Assembly: GCF_910592395.1 (NCBI RefSeq)
Contig: NC_088319.1
Location: forward strand, 7,194,001-7,258,000
Direction: 5' to 3'
Origin: Lineus longissimus
Taxonomy: Eukaryota; Nemertea; Pilidiophora; Heteronemertea; Lineidae
Length of the DNA: 64,000 bases
The notes below the pieces were generated by a model. It did not search any database and was not told where the DNA came from. It saw nothing but the letters and a program-made list of their open reading frames with translations. The position numbers were made by a program, and so were the translations under genes. The first letter of the stretch is position 1. The number at the start of each line of letters is the position of its first letter. Positions 29,791-44,300 of the stretch are shown in pieces.

Positions 29791-32700
29791 ACCTATGGTC
29801 AAACTGAGACCACAATTTTGAGATTCTGCGATGATTAGTTGTCATTAGACTAGCAATATTACACTACTGGCGATGAAAGTCGGTCGGCGATGGCGCTCGT
29901 CGCGTCCAATCACGCTCATTTTGGTTATAGATAGTCGAGATGACCTATGGTCAAACCGAGACCACAATTTTGAGATTCTGTGATGATTACTTGTCATTAG
30001 ACTGGCAATATTACACTACTGGCGACGAAAGTCGGTCGGCGATCGCGCTCGTTGCGTCCAATCACACTCATTTTGGTTATACAGAGTCGAGATGACCGAT
30101 TTGACAAACTGAGACCGCAATTTCGAGATTCTGCGATGATTACTTGTCATTAGACTAGCAATATTACACTACTGGCGATGAAAGTCGGTCGGCGATGGCG
30201 CTCGTCGCGTTCAATCACGCTCATTTTGGTTATACAGAGTCAAGATGACCTATGGTCAAACTGAGACCGCAATTTCGAGATTCTGCGATGATTACTTGTC
30301 ATTAAGACTAGCAATATTACACTACTGGCGACGAAAGACGGTCGGCGATCGCGGTCGTCGCGTCCAATCACGCTCATTTTGGTTATAGATAGTCGAGATG
30401 ACCTATGGTCAAACCGAGACCACAATTTTGAGATTCTGCGATGATTAGTTGTCATTAGACTAGCAATATTACACTACTGGCGATGAAAGTCGGTCGGCGA
30501 TGGCGCTCGTCGTGTCCAATCACACTCACATTGGTTATGCAGAGTCGAGATGACCTATGGTCAAACCGAGACCACAATTTTGAGATTCTGCGATGATTAG
30601 TTGTCATTAGACTAGCAATATTACACTACTGGCGATGAAAGTCGGTCGGCGATGGCGCTCGTCGTGTCCAATCACATTCACATTGGTTATGCAGAGTCGA
30701 GATGACCTATGGTAAACCGAGACCACAATTTTGAGATTCTGCGATGATTAGTTGTCATTAGACTAGCAATATTACACTACTGGGTATGAAAGTCGGTCAG
30801 CGATGGCGCTCGTCGCGACCGATCACGCCCACTTTGGTTATGCAGAGTCGTGATGACCTATGGTCAAACTGAGACCGCAATTTTGAGATTCTGCGATGAT
30901 TAGTTGTCATTAGACTAGCAATATTACACTACTGGCGATGAAAGTCGGTCGGCGATGGCGTTCGTCGCGTCCAATCACGCTCACATTGGTTATGCAGAGT
31001 CGAGATGACCTATGGTCAAACTGAGACCACAATTTCGAGATTCTGCGATGATTAGTTGTCATTAGACTAGCACTATTACACTACTGGCGATGAAAGTCGG
31101 TCGGCGATGGCGCTCGTCGTGTCCAATCACACACACATTGGTTATGCAGAGTCGAGATGACCTATGGTCAAACCGAGACCACAATTTTGAGATTCTGCGA
31201 TGATTAGTTGTCATTAGAATAGCAATATTACACTACTGGCGATGAAATTCGGTCGGCGATGGCGCTCGTCGCGTCCAATCACGCTCATTTTGGTTATAGA
31301 TAGTCGAGATGCTCGATTGGACAAACTGAGACCGCAATTTTGAGATTCTGCGATGATTAGTTGTCATTAGACTAGCAATATTACACTAGTGGCGACGAAA
31401 GTCGGTCGGCGATCACGCTCGTTGCGTCCAATCACACTCATTTTGGTTATACAGAGTCGAGATGACCGATTTGACAAACTGTGACTGCAATTTTGAGATT
31501 CTGCGATGATTACTTGTCATAAGACTAGCAATATTACACTACTGGCGATGAAAGTCGGTCGGCGATGGCGTTCGTCACGTCCAATCACGCTCACATTGGT
31601 TATGCAGAGTCGTGATGACCTATGATCAAACTGAGACCACAATTTCGAGATTCTGCGATGATTACTTGTCATTAGACTAGCAATATTACACTACTGGCGT
31701 AGAAAGTCGGTCGGCGATGGCGCTCGTCGCGACCGATCACGCTCACTTTGGTTATGCAGAGTCGAAATGACCTATGGTCAAACTGAGACGGCAATTTTGA
31801 GATTCTGCGATGATTAGTTGTCATTAGACTAGCAATATTACACTACTGGCGATGAAAGTCGGTTGGCGATGGCGTTCGTCGCGTCCAATCACGCTCACAT
31901 TGGTTATGCAGAGTCGTGATGACCTATGATCAAACTGAGACCACAATTTCGAGATTCTGCGATGATTACTTGTCATTAGACTAGCAATATTACACTACTG
32001 GCGATGAAAGTCGGTCGGCGATGGCGCTCGTCGCGTCCAATCACGCTCACATTGGTTATGCAGAGTCGAGATGACCTATGATCAAACTGGGACCACAATT
32101 TCGAGATTCTGCGATGATGACTTGTCATTAGACTAGCAATATTACACTACTGGCGACGAAAGTCGGTCGGCGTTCGCGCTCGTTGCGTCCAATCACACTC
32201 ATTTTGGTTATACAGAGTCGAGATGACCGATTTGACAAACTGAGACCGCAATTTCGAGATTCTGCGATGATTACTTGTCATTAGACTAGCAATATTACAC
32301 TACTGGCGATGAAAGTCGGTCGGCGATGGCGCTCATCACGTCCAATCACGCTCACATTGGTTATGCAGAGTCGAGATGACCTATGGTCAAACTGAGACCA
32401 CAATTTCGAGATTCTGCGATGATTAGTTGTCATTAGACTAGCAATATTACACTACTGGGGATGAAAGTCGGTCGGCGATGGCGCTCGTCGTATCCAATCA
32501 CACTCACATTGGTTATGCAGAGTCGAGATGACCTATGGTCAAACTGAGACCGCAATTTTGAGATTCTGCGATGATTAGTTCTCATTAGACTAGCAATATT
32601 ACACTACTGGCGATGAAAGTCGGTCGGCGATGGCGCTCGTCGCGTCCAATCACGCTCATTTTGGTTATAGATAGTCAAGATGACCTATGGTCAAACCGAG

Positions 32701-35700
32701 ACCACAATTTTGAGATTCTGCGATGATTAGTTGTCATTAGACTAGCAATATTACACTACTGGCGATGAAAGTCGGTCGGCGATGGCGCTCGTCGCGTCCA
32801 ATCACGCTCATTTTGGTTATGGATAGTCGAGATGACCTATGGTCAAACCGAGACCACAATTTTGAGATTCTGTGATGATTACTTGTCATTAGACTGGCAA
32901 TATTACACTACTGGCGACGAAAGTCGGTCGGCGATCGCGCTCGTTGCGTCCAATCACACTCATTTTGGTTATACAGAGTCGAGATGACCGATTTGACAAA
33001 CTGAGACCGCAATTTCGAGATTCTGCGATGATTACTTGTCATTAGACTAGCAATATTACACTACTGGCGATGAAAGTCGGTCGGCGATGGCGCTCGTCGC
33101 GACCAATCACGCTCACATTGGTTATGCAGAGTCGAGATGACCTATGGTCAAACTGAGACCGCAATTTCGAGATTCTGCGATGATGAGTTGTCATTAGACT
33201 AGCAATATTACACTACTGGCGATGAAAGTCGGTCGGCGATGGCGCTCGTCGTGTCCAATCACACTCACATTGGTTATGCAGAGTCGAGATGACCTATGGT
33301 CAAACCGAGACCAAAATTTTGAGATTCTGCGATGATTAGTTGTCATTAGACTAGCAATATTACACTAGTGGCGACGAAAGTCGGTCGGCGATCGCGCTCG
33401 TTGCGTCCAATCACACTCCTTTTGGTTATACAGAGTCGAGATGACCGATTTGACAAACTGGGACCGCAATATCGAGATTCTGCGATGATTACTTGTCATT
33501 AGACTAGCAAAATTACACTACTGGCGATGAAAGTCGGTCGGCGATGGCGTTCGTCGCGTCCAATCACGCTCACATTGGTTATGCAGAGTCGAAGTGACCT
33601 ATGGTCAAACTGAGACCGCAATTTTGAGATTCTGCGATGATTAGTTGTCATTAGACTAGCAATATTAGACTACTGGCGATGAAAGTCGGTCGGCGATGGC
33701 GCTCGTCGCGTCCAATCACGCTCACATTGGTTATGCAGAGTCGTGATGACCTATGATCAAACTGAGACCACAATTTCGAGATTCTGCGATGATTACTTGT
33801 CATTAGACTAGCAATATTACACTACTGGCTATGAAAGTCGGTCGGCGATGGCGCTCGTCGCGTCCAATCACGCTCACATTGGTTATGCAGAGTCGAGATG
33901 ACCTATGATCAAACTGGGACCACAATTTCGAGATTCTGCGATGATTACTTGTCATTAGACTAGCAATATTACACTACTGGCGACGAAAGTCGGTCGGCGT
34001 TCGCGCTCGTTGCGTCCAATCACACTCATTTTGGTTATACAGAGTCGAGATGACCGATTTGACAATCTGAGACCGCAATTTCGAGATTCTGCGATGATTA
34101 CTTGTCATTAGACTAGCAATATTACACTACTGGCGATGAAAGTCGGTCGGCGATGGCGCTCATCACGTCCAATCACACTCACATTGGTTATGCAGAGTCG
34201 AGATGACCTATGGTCAAACTGAGACCACAATTTCGAGATTCTGCGATGATTAGTTGTCATTAGACTAGCAATATTACACTACTGGCGATGAAAGTCGGTC
34301 GGCGATGGCGCTCGTCGTGTCCAATCACACTCACATTGGTTATGCAGAGTCGAGATGACCTATGGTCAAACCGAGACCACAATTTTGAGATTCTGCGATG
34401 ATTAGTTGTCATTAGACTAGCAATATTACACTACTGGCGATGAAAGTCGGTCGGCGATGGCGCTCGTCGCGTCCAATCACGCTCATTTTGGTTATAGATA
34501 GTCAAGATGACCTATGGTCAAACCGAGGCCACAATTTTGAGATTCTGCGATGATTAGTTGTCATTAGACTAGCAATATTACACTACTGGCGATGAAAGTC
34601 GGTCGGCGATGGCGCTCGTCGCGTCCAATCACGCTCATTTTGGTTATAGATAGTCGAGATGACCTATGGTCAAACCGAGACCACAATTTTGAGATTCTAC
34701 GATGATTACTTGTCATTAGACTGGCAATATTACACTACTGGCGACGAAAGTCGGTCGGCGATCGCGCTCGTTGCGTCCAATCACACTCATTTTGGTTATA
34801 CAGAGTCGAGATGACCGATTTGACAAACTGGGACCACAATATCGAGATTCTGCGATGATTACTTGTCATTAGACTAGCAATATTACACTACTGGCGATGA
34901 AAGTCGGTCGGCGATGGCGTTCGTCGCGTCCAATCACGCTCACATTGGTTATGCAGAGTCGAAATGACCTATGGTCAAACTGAGACCGCCATTTTGAGAT
35001 TCTGCGATGATTAGTTGTCATTAGACTAGCAATATTACACTACTGGCGATGAAAGTCGGTCGGCGATGGCGCTCGTCGCGTCCAATCACGCTCACATTGG
35101 TTATGCAGAGTCGTGATGACCTATGATCAAACTGAGACCACAATTTCGAGATTCTGCGATGATTACTTGTCATTAGACTAGCAATATTACACTACTGGCT
35201 ATGAAAGTCGGTCGGCGATGGCGCTCGTCGCGTCCAATCACGCTCACATTGGTTATGCAGAGTCGAGATGACCTATGATCAAACTGGGACCACAATTTCG
35301 AGATTCTGCGATGATTACTTGTCATTAGACTAGCAATATTACACTACTGGCGACGAAAGTCGGTCGGCGTTCGCGCTCGTTGCGTCCAATCACACTCATT
35401 TTGGTTATACAGAGTCGAGATGACAGATTTGACAAACTGAGACCGCAATTTCGAGATTCTGCGATGATTACTTGTCATTAGACTAGCAATATTACACTAC
35501 TGGCGATGAAAGTCGGTCGGCGATGGCGCTCATCACGTCCAATCACGCTCACATTGGTTATGCAGAGTCGAGATGACCTATGGTCAAACTGAGACCACAA
35601 TTTCGAGATTCTGCGATGATTAGTTGTCATTAGACTAGCAATATTACACTACTGCCGATGAAAGTCGGTCGGCGATGGCGCTCGTCGTATCCAATCACAC

Positions 35701-37839
35701 TCACATTGGTTATGCAGAGTCGAGATGACCTATGGTCAAACCGAGACCACAATTTTGAGATTCTGCGATGATTAGTTGTCATTAGACTAGCAATATTACA
35801 CTACTGGCGATGAAAGTCGGTCGGCGATGGCGCTCGTCGCGTCCAATCACGCTCATTTTGGTTATAGATAGTCAAGATGACCTATGGTCAAACCGAGACC
35901 ACAATTTTGAGATTCTGCGATGATTAGTTGTCATTAGACTAGCAATATTACACTACTGGCGATGAAAGTCGGTCGGCGATGGCGCTCGTCGCGTCCAATC
36001 ACGCTCATTTTGGTTATAGATAGTCGAGATGACCTATGGTCAAACCGAGACCACAATTTTGAGATTCTGTGATGATTACTTGTCATTAGACTGGCAATAT
36101 TACACTACTGGCGACGAAAGTCGGTCGGCGATCGCGCTCGTTGCGTCCAATCACACTCATTTTGGTTATACAGAGTCGAGATGACCGATTTGACAAACTG
36201 AGACCGCAATTTCGAGATTCTGCGATGATTACTTGTCATTAGACTAGCAATATTACACTACTGGCGATGAAAGTCGGTCGGCGATGGCGCTCGTCACGTC
36301 CAATCACGCTCACATTGGTTATGCAGAGTCGAGATGACCTATGGTCAAACTGAGACCACAATTTCGAGATTCTGCGATGATTAGTTGTCATTAGACTAGC
36401 AATATTACACTACTGGCGATGAAAGTCGGTCGGCGATGGCGCTCGTCGTGTCCAATCACACTCACATTGGTTATGCAGAGTCGAGATGACCTATGGTCAA
36501 ACCGAGACCAAAATTTTGAGATTCTGCGATGATTAGTTGTCATTAGACTAGCAATATTACACTAGTGGCGACGAAAGTCGGTCGGCGATCGCGCTCGTTG
36601 CGTCCAATCACACTCCTTTTGGTTATACAGAGTCGAGATGACCGATTTGACAAACTGGGACCGCAATATCGAGATTCTGCGATGATTACTTGTCATTAGA
36701 CTAGCAAAATTACACTACTGGCGATGAAAGTCGGTCGGCGATGGCGCTCGTCGCGTCCAATCACGCTCACATTGGTTATGCAGAGTCGAAGTGACCTATG
36801 GTCAAACTGAGACCGCAATTTTGAGATTCTGCGATGATTAGTTGTCATTAGACTAGCAATATTACACTACTGGCGATGAAAGTCGGTCGGCGATGGCGCT
36901 CGTCGCGTCCAATCACGCTCACATTGGTTATGCAGAGTCGTGATGACCTATGATCAAACTGAGACCACAATTTCGAGATTCTGCGATGATTACTTGTCAT
37001 TAGACTAGCAATATTACACTACTGGCTATGAAAGTCGGTCGGCGATGGCGCTCGTCGCGTCCAATCACGCTCACATTGGTTATGCAGAGTCGAGATGACC
37101 TATGATCAAACTGGGACCACAATTTCGAGATTCTGCGATGATTACTTGTCATTAGACTAGCAATATTACACTACTGGCGACGAAAGTCGGTCGGCGTTCG
37201 CGCTCGTTGCGTCCAATCACACTCATTTTGGTTATACAGAGTCGAGATGACCGATTTGACAAACTGAGACCGCAATTTCGAGATTCTGCGATGATTACTT
37301 GTCATTAGACTAGCAATATTACACTACTGGCGATGAAAGTCGGTCGGCGATGGCGCTCATCACGTCCAATCACACTCACATTGGTTATGCAGAGTCGAGA
37401 TGACCTATGGTCAAACTGAGACCACAATTTCGAGATTCTGCGATGATTAGTTGTCATTAGACTAGCAATATTACACTACTGGCGATGAAAGTCGGTCGGC
37501 GATGGCGCTCGTCGTGTCCAATCACACTCACATTGGTTATGCAGAGTCGAGATGACCTATGGTCAAACCGAGACCACAATTTTGAGATTCTGCGATGATT
37601 AGTTGTCATTAGACTAGCAATATTACACTACTGGCGATGAAAGTCGGTCGGCGATGGCGCTCGTCGCGTCCAATCACGCTCATTTTGGTTATAGATAGTC
37701 AAGATGACCTATGGTCAAACCGAGGCCACAATTTTGAGATTCTGCGATGATTAGTTGTCATTAGACTAGCAATATTACACTACTGGCGATGAAAGTCGGT
37801 CGGCGATGGCGCTCGTCGCGTCCAATCACGCTCATTTTG

Positions 37840-37848
37840 GTTATAGAT
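37840..37848. other. Target-site duplication, left copy
   Basis: GTTATAGAT lies directly before the left inverted repeat. It is identical to 38801-38809 after the right inverted repeat. The HOR paralogue 3197 bp upstream (34643-34651) has this 9-mer once, with no insert. Confidence 0.93.
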
Positions 37849-38800
37849 CAAGGAGGATACCGCGGTGACGTCACGGCTTTTCCAAGATGGCGCTGCATAT
37901 TGTAAACAAACTCGATCCACGGCCAAGGGAAAATCAAGTCATCAAAAAAGTTAGATTTTTCGCATCAAATCAGAGTTATTAGTACTTTTCTGCTATGAAA
38001 TAAATCTTCAGACAATAAGCTATCATTTGAATAATGAAAAGTGCTGTTTTGATGGGGAAAAATAGGGTTTTTTAAACCAAATAGCCGGCACCGATCTTCC
38101 AAAATTAGCGATGGTTTCAAAACAGTCTCCCAGATATGGGGCAATCTCTTCATTATCATCATGGGATTTGGAGGCATGTTTACAGATTTTACAAGTTCGA
38201 GACCTGTAATACCTAAAACTCGCATAGATCCCCATAGATCCCCTCTATTTGTCGAGTTAGCGCCCCTGTAAGATCATGCATTTTCGGACACTAGAACGAA
38301 ATCTTCCTGCGGATATCGCGGTTTCGGTGATGATTTAAGGAGAAATTGACTGTTCTTAGAGTTGTATGGGACAGAAATGAGTTCATACTTCATGAATACA
38401 TGAATATATTATGATATGGGCGGGCTTCTAAGTCAAAACAATAACAAACTCAACTGCATCTCTACCGTGTATCGCGTAGTGCATTGCCTAGTGTATTTCG
38501 TAGTGTATTTTAGCGGAGACATTATTTCCCATTATTTCCGCACTTTGGCCACGCCAAACGTCTTTTTATTCGTGGAAGTTAATCTGCTCTGTAAATTTTA
38601 TTCTACACAGGAAGAATCCATACTAGGTATTGCAATATTTCATGTCTATTGGTGTTTTTGTGTACAGGAGCGCACCAGACAGTGAGACGTGGAGATGTGT
38701 TCAGTGCTGGTGCTGTCAGTAGACTGAATCTGATTGGCCATAGCGATCACTAATATGGGTCGGGATCACGTGATATGACGTCACCGCGGTATCCTCCTTG
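37849..38800. mobile_element. 952-bp non-autonomous DNA transposon in the satellite (9-bp TSD, MULE-like?)
   Basis: The only interruption of the array. Both ends carry a perfect 25-bp terminal inverted repeat: 37849-37873, beginning CAAGGAGGATACCGCGG, and its reverse complement at 38776-38800. The element is flanked by the 9-bp direct repeat GTTATAGAT (37840-37848 and 38801-38809), a normal piece of the satellite monomer, so this is a target-site duplication. The inside is non-satellite and AT-richer. Open frames in it (for example 38416-38685, plus) resemble nothing I recognise, and no transposase motif is visible, so it is probably non-autonomous. A 9-bp duplication fits Mutator-like elements best; Merlin (8-9 bp) is an alternative. 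Each inverted repeat contains the palindrome TGACGTCA, and a CAAGATGGCG word lies at about 37883. Confidence 0.9.
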
Positions 38801-38809
38801 GTTATAGAT
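38801..38809. other. Target-site duplication, right copy
   Basis: Second copy of GTTATAGAT. It is followed by AGTCGAGATGACC, the normal continuation of the interrupted monomer. Confidence 0.93.
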
Positions 38810-41308
38810 AGTCGAGATGACCTATGGTCAAACCGAGACCACAATTTTGAGATTCTACGATGATTACTTGTCATTAGACTGGCAATATTACACTACTGGC
38901 GACGAAAGTCGGTCGGCGATCGCGCTCGTTGCGTCCAATCACACTCATTTTGGTTATACAGAGTCGAGATGACCGATTTGACAAACTGGGACCACAATAT
39001 CGAGATTCTGCGATGATTACTTGTCATTAGACTAGCAATATTACACTACTGGCGATGAAAGTCGGTCGGCGATGGCGTTCGTCGCGTCCAATCACGCTCA
39101 CATTGGTTATGCAGAGTCGAAATGACCTATGGTCAAACTGAGACCGCCATTTTGAGATTCTGCGATGATTAGTTGTCATTAGACTAGCAATATTACACTA
39201 CTGGCGATGAAAGTCGGTCGGCGATGGCGTTCGTCGCGTCCAATCACGCTCACATTGGTTATGCAGAGTCGTGATGACCTATGATCAAACTGAGACCACA
39301 ATTTCGAGATTCTGCGATGATTACTTGTCATTAGACTAGCAATATTACACTACTGGCTATGAAAGTCGGTCGGCGATGGCGCTCGTCGCGTCCAATCACG
39401 CTCACATTGGTTATGCAGAGTCGAGATGACCTATGATCAAACTGGGACCACAATTTCGAGATTCTGCGATGATTACTTGTCATTAGACTAGCAATATTAC
39501 ACTACTGGCGACGAAAGTCGGTCGGCGTTCGCGCTCGTTGCGTCCAATCACACTCATTTTGGTTATACAGAGTCGAGATGACAGATTTGACAAACTGAGA
39601 CCGCAATTTCGAGATTCTGCGATGATTACTTGTCATTAGACTAGCAATATTACACTACTGGCGATGAAAGTCGGTCGGCGATGGCGCTCATCGCGTCCAA
39701 TCACGCTCACATTGGTTATGCAGAGTCGAGATGACCTATGGTCAAACTGAGACCACAATTTCGAGATTCTGCGATGATTAGTTGTCATTAGACTAGCAAT
39801 ATTACACTACTGGCGATGAAAGTCGGTCGGCGATGGCGCTCGTCGTGTCCAATCACACTCACATTGGTTATGCAGAGTCGAGATGACCTATGGTCAAACC
39901 GAGACCACAATTTTGAGATTCTGCGATGATTAGTTGTCATTAGACTAGCAATATTACACTACTGGCGATGAAAGTCGGTCGGCGATGGCGCTCGTCGCGT
40001 CCAATCACGCTCATTTTGGTTATAGATAGTCGAGATGACCTATGGTCAAACCGAGACCACAATTTTGAGATTCTGCGATGATTAGTTGTCATTAGACTAG
40101 CAATATTACACTACTGGCGATGAAAGTCGGTCGGCGATGGCGCTCGTCGCGTCCAATCACGCTCATTTTGGTTATAGATAGTCGAGATGACCTATGGTCA
40201 AACCGAGACCACAATTTTGAGATTCTGCGATGATTACTTGTCATTAGACTGGCAATATTACACTACTGGCGACGAAAGTCGGTCGGCGATCGCGCTCGTT
40301 GCGTCCAATCACACTCATTTTGGTTATACAGAGTCGAGATGACCGATTTGACAAACTGAGACCGCAATTTCGAGATTCTGCGATGATTACTTGTCATTAG
40401 ACTAGCAATATTACACTACTGGCGATGAAAGTCGGTCGGCGATGGCGTTCGTCACGTCCAATCACGCTCACATTGGTTATGCAGAGTCGAGATGACCTTG
40501 GTCAAACTGAGACCACAATTTCGAGATTCTGCGATGATTAGTTGTCATTAGACTAGCAATATTACACTACTGGCGATGAAAGTCGGTCGGCGATGGCGCT
40601 CGTCGTGTCCAATCACACTCACATTGGTTATGCAGAGTCGAGATGACCTATGGTCAAACCGAGACCAAAATTTTGAGATTCTGCGATGATTAGTTGTCAT
40701 TAGACTAGCAATATTACACTAGTGGCGACGAAAGTCGGTCGGCGATCGCGCTCGTTGCGTCCAATCACACTCCTTTTGGTTATACAGAGTCGAGATGACC
40801 GATTTGACAAACTTGGACCGCAATATCGAGATTCTGCGATGATTACTTGTCATTAGACTAGCAATATTACACTACTGGCGATGAAAGTCGGTCGACGATG
40901 GCGTTCGTCGCGTCCAATCACGCTCACATTGGTTATGCAGAGTCGAAATGACCTATGGTCAAACTGAGACCGCAATTTTGAGATTCTGCGATGATTAGTT
41001 GTCATTAGACTAGCAATATTACACTACTGGCGATGAAAGTCGGTCGGCGATGGCGTTTGTCGCGTCCAATCACGCTCACATTGGTTATGCAGAGTCGTGA
41101 TGACCTATGATCAAACTGAGACTACAATTTCGAGATTCTGCGATGATTACTTGTTATTAGACTAGCAATATTACACTACTGGCGATGAAAGTCGGTCGGC
41201 GATGGCGCTCGTCGCGTCCAATCACGCTCACATTGGTTATGCAGAGTCGAGATGACCTATGATCAAACTGAGACCACAATTTCGAGATTCTGCGATGATT
41301 AGTTGTCA

Positions 41309-44300
41309 TTAGACTAGCAATATTACACTACTGGCGATGAAAGTCGGTCGGCGATGGCGCTCGTCGCGTCCAATCACGCTCACATTGGTTATGCAGAGTC
41401 GAGATGACCTATGATCAAACTGAGACCACAATTTCGAGATTCTGCGATGATTAGTTGTCATTAGACTAGCAATATTACATACACTACTGGCGATGAAAGT
41501 CGGTCGGCGATGGCGCTCGTCGAGTCCAATCACGCTCATTTTGGTTATACAGAGTCGAGATGACCTATGGTCAAACTGAGACCACAATTTCGAGATTCTG
41601 CGATGATTACTTGTCATTAGACTAGCAATATTACACTACTGGCGATGAAAGTCGGTCGGCGATGGCGCTCGTCGCGTCCAATCACACTCATTTTGGTTAT
41701 ACAGAGTCGAGATGACCGATTTGACAAACTGAGACCGCAATTTCGAGATTCTGCGATGATTACTTGTCATTAGACTAGGAATATTACACTATTGGCGATG
41801 AAAGTCGGTCGGCGATGGCGCTCGTCACGTCCAATCACGCTCACATTGGTTATGCAGAGTCGAGATGACCTATGGTCAAACTGAGACCACAATTTCGAGA
41901 TTCTGCGATGATTAGTTGTCATTAGAATAGCAATATTACACTACTGGCGATGAAAGTCGGTCGGCGATGGCGCTCGTCGCGTCCAATCACGCTCATTTTG
42001 GTTATACAGAGTCGAGATGACCTATGGTCAAACTGAGACCGCAAATTCGAGATTCTGCGATGATTACTTGTCATTAAGACTAGCAATATTACACTACTGG
42101 CGACGAAAGTCGGTCGGCGATCGCGCTCGTCGCGTCCAATCACGCTCATTTTGGTTATAGATAGTCGAGATGCTCGATTGGACAAACTGAGACCGCAATT
42201 TTGAGATTTTGCGATGATTAGTTGTCATTAGACTAGCAATATTACACTAGTGGCGACGAAAGTCGGTCGGCGATCGCGCTCGTTGCGTCCAATCACACTC
42301 ATTTTGGTTATACAGAGTCGAGATGACCGATTTGACAAACTGTGACCGCAATTTTGAGATTCTGCGATGATTACTTGTCATTAGACTAGCAATATTACAC
42401 TACTGGCGATGAAAGTCGGTCGGCGATGGCGTTCGTCACGTCCAATCACGCTCACATTGGTTATGCAGAGTCGTGATGACCTATGATCAAACTGAGACCA
42501 CAATTTCGAGATTCTGCGATGATTACTTGTCATTAGACTAGCAATATTACACTACTGGCGATGAAAGTCGGTCGGCAATGGCGCTCGTCGCGTCCAATCA
42601 CGCTCACATTGGTTATGCAGAGTCGAGATGACCTATGGTCAAACTGAGACCACAATTTCGAGATTCTGCGATGATTAGTTGTCATTAGACTAGCAATATT
42701 ACACTACTGGCGATGAAAGTCGGTCGGCGATGGCGCTCGTCGTGTCCAATCACACTCACATTGGTTATGCAGAGTCGAGATGACCTATGGTCAAACCGAG
42801 ACCAAAATTTTGAGATTCTGCGATGATTAGTTGTCATTAGACTAGCAATATTACACTAGTGGCGACGAAAGTCGGTCGGCGATCGCGCTCGTTGCGTCCA
42901 ATCACACTCATTTTGGTTATACAGAGTCGAGATGACCGATTTGACAAACTGAGACCGCAATTTCGAGATTCTGCGATGATTACTTGTCATTAGACTAGCA
43001 ATATTACACTACTGGCGATGAAAGTCGGTCGGCGATGGCGCTCGTCACGTCCAATCACGCTCACATTGGTTATGCAGAGTTGAGATGACCTATGGTCAAA
43101 CTGAGACCACAATTTCGAGATTCTGCGATGATTAGTTGTCATTAGACTAGCAATATTACACTACTGGCGACGAAAGTCGGTCGGCGATGGCGCTCGTCGT
43201 GTCCAATCACACTCACATTGGTTATGCAGAGTCGAGATGACCTATGGTCAAACCGAGACCACAATTTTGAGATTCTGCGATGATTAGTTGTCATTAGACT
43301 AGCAATATTACACTACTGGCGATGAAAGTCGGTCGGCGATGGCGCTCGTCGTGTCCAATCACACTCACATTGGTTATGCAGAGTCGAGATGACCTATGGT
43401 CAAACCGAGACCACAATTTTGAGATTCTGCGATGATTAGTTGTCATTAGACTAGCAATATTACACTACTGGCGATGAAAGTCGGTCGGCGATGGCGCTCG
43501 TCGCGTCCAATCACGCTCATTTTGGTTATACAGAGTCAAGATGACCTATGGTCAAACTGAGACCGCAATTTCGAGATTCTGCGATGATTACTTGTCATTA
43601 AGACTAGCAATATTACACTACTGGCGACGAAAGTCGGTCGGCGATCGCGCTCGTCGCGTCCAATCACGCTCATTTTGGTTATAGATAGTCGAGATGCTCG
43701 ATTGGACAAACTGAGACCGCAATTTTGAGATTTTGCAATGATTAGTTGTCATTAGACTAGCAATATTACACTAGTGGCGACGAAATTCGGTCAGCGATCG
43801 CGCTCGTTGCGTCCAATCACACTCATTTTGGTTATACAGAGTCGAGATGACCGATTTGACAAACTGGGACCGCAATTTCGAGATTCTGTGATGATTACTT
43901 GTCATTAGACTAGCAATATTACACTACTGGCGATGAAAGTCGGTCGGCGATGGCGTTCGTCGCGTCCAATCACGCTCACATTGGTTATGCAGAGTCGTGA
44001 TGACCTATGATCAAACTGAGACCACAATTTCGAGATTCTGCGATGATTACTTGTCATTAGACTAGCAATATTACACTACTGGCGATGAAAGTCGGTCAGC
44101 GATGGCGCTCGTCGCGACCGATCACGCCCACTTTGGTTATGCAGAGTCGAAATGACCTATGGTCAAACTGAGACCGCAATTTTGAGATTCTGCGATGATT
44201 AGTTGTCATTAGACTAGCAATATTACACTACTGGCGATGAAAGTCGGTCGGCGATGGCGTTCGTCGCGTCCAATCACGCTCACATTGGTTATGCAGAGTC

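Larger units (their letters stand above)
1..37848 (+). repeat. 152/153-bp satellite array, left segment
   Basis: Uninterrupted head-to-tail tandem repeat. Successive ACTACTGG or ACTAGTGG monomer starts fall at 1, 154, 307, 459, 611 and 764, giving a period of 152 or 153 bp. Every monomer runs in order through GGCGA[C/T]GAAAGTCGGTCGG, a CpG-rich stretch (GCTCGTCGCGTCCAATCACG), TTGGTTAT, AGTCGAGATGAC, GAGATTCTGCGATGATTA and AGCAATATTAC. The 152-bp form carries GACCTATGGTC and the 153-bp form carries GACCGATTTGAC. All monomers share one orientation. About 248 monomers fit in this segment, and the array continues past the left edge of the window. Monomer length near nucleosome spacing and HOR structure are typical of centromeric or pericentromeric satellites, but location is an inference. 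Short reading frames on the minus strand are by-products of the repeat. Confidence 0.98.
32000..41000 (+). repeat. 21-mer higher-order repeat (about 3197 bp period)
   Basis: Several private markers repeat at 3196-3197 bp. CACTCCTTTT occurs at 33417 and 36614, and again at 40771 once the 952-bp insert and its 9-bp duplication are subtracted. TGGCTATGAAAG occurs at 33826 and 37023, and at 35196 and 39353 (corrected). The CGTCGTATCC variant occurs at 32491 and 35688. The GAGGCC variant occurs at 34525 and 37722. Agreement of independent markers at one spacing shows a 21-monomer unit present in about three successive copies, one of them carrying the transposon. Exact unit boundaries cannot be fixed by eye. 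Confidence 0.85.

Noticed and set aside
38416-38685. 89-codon frame inside the 952-bp element
   Set aside because: No transposase motif, and Cys/Phe-rich composition typical of translated AT-rich non-coding DNA.
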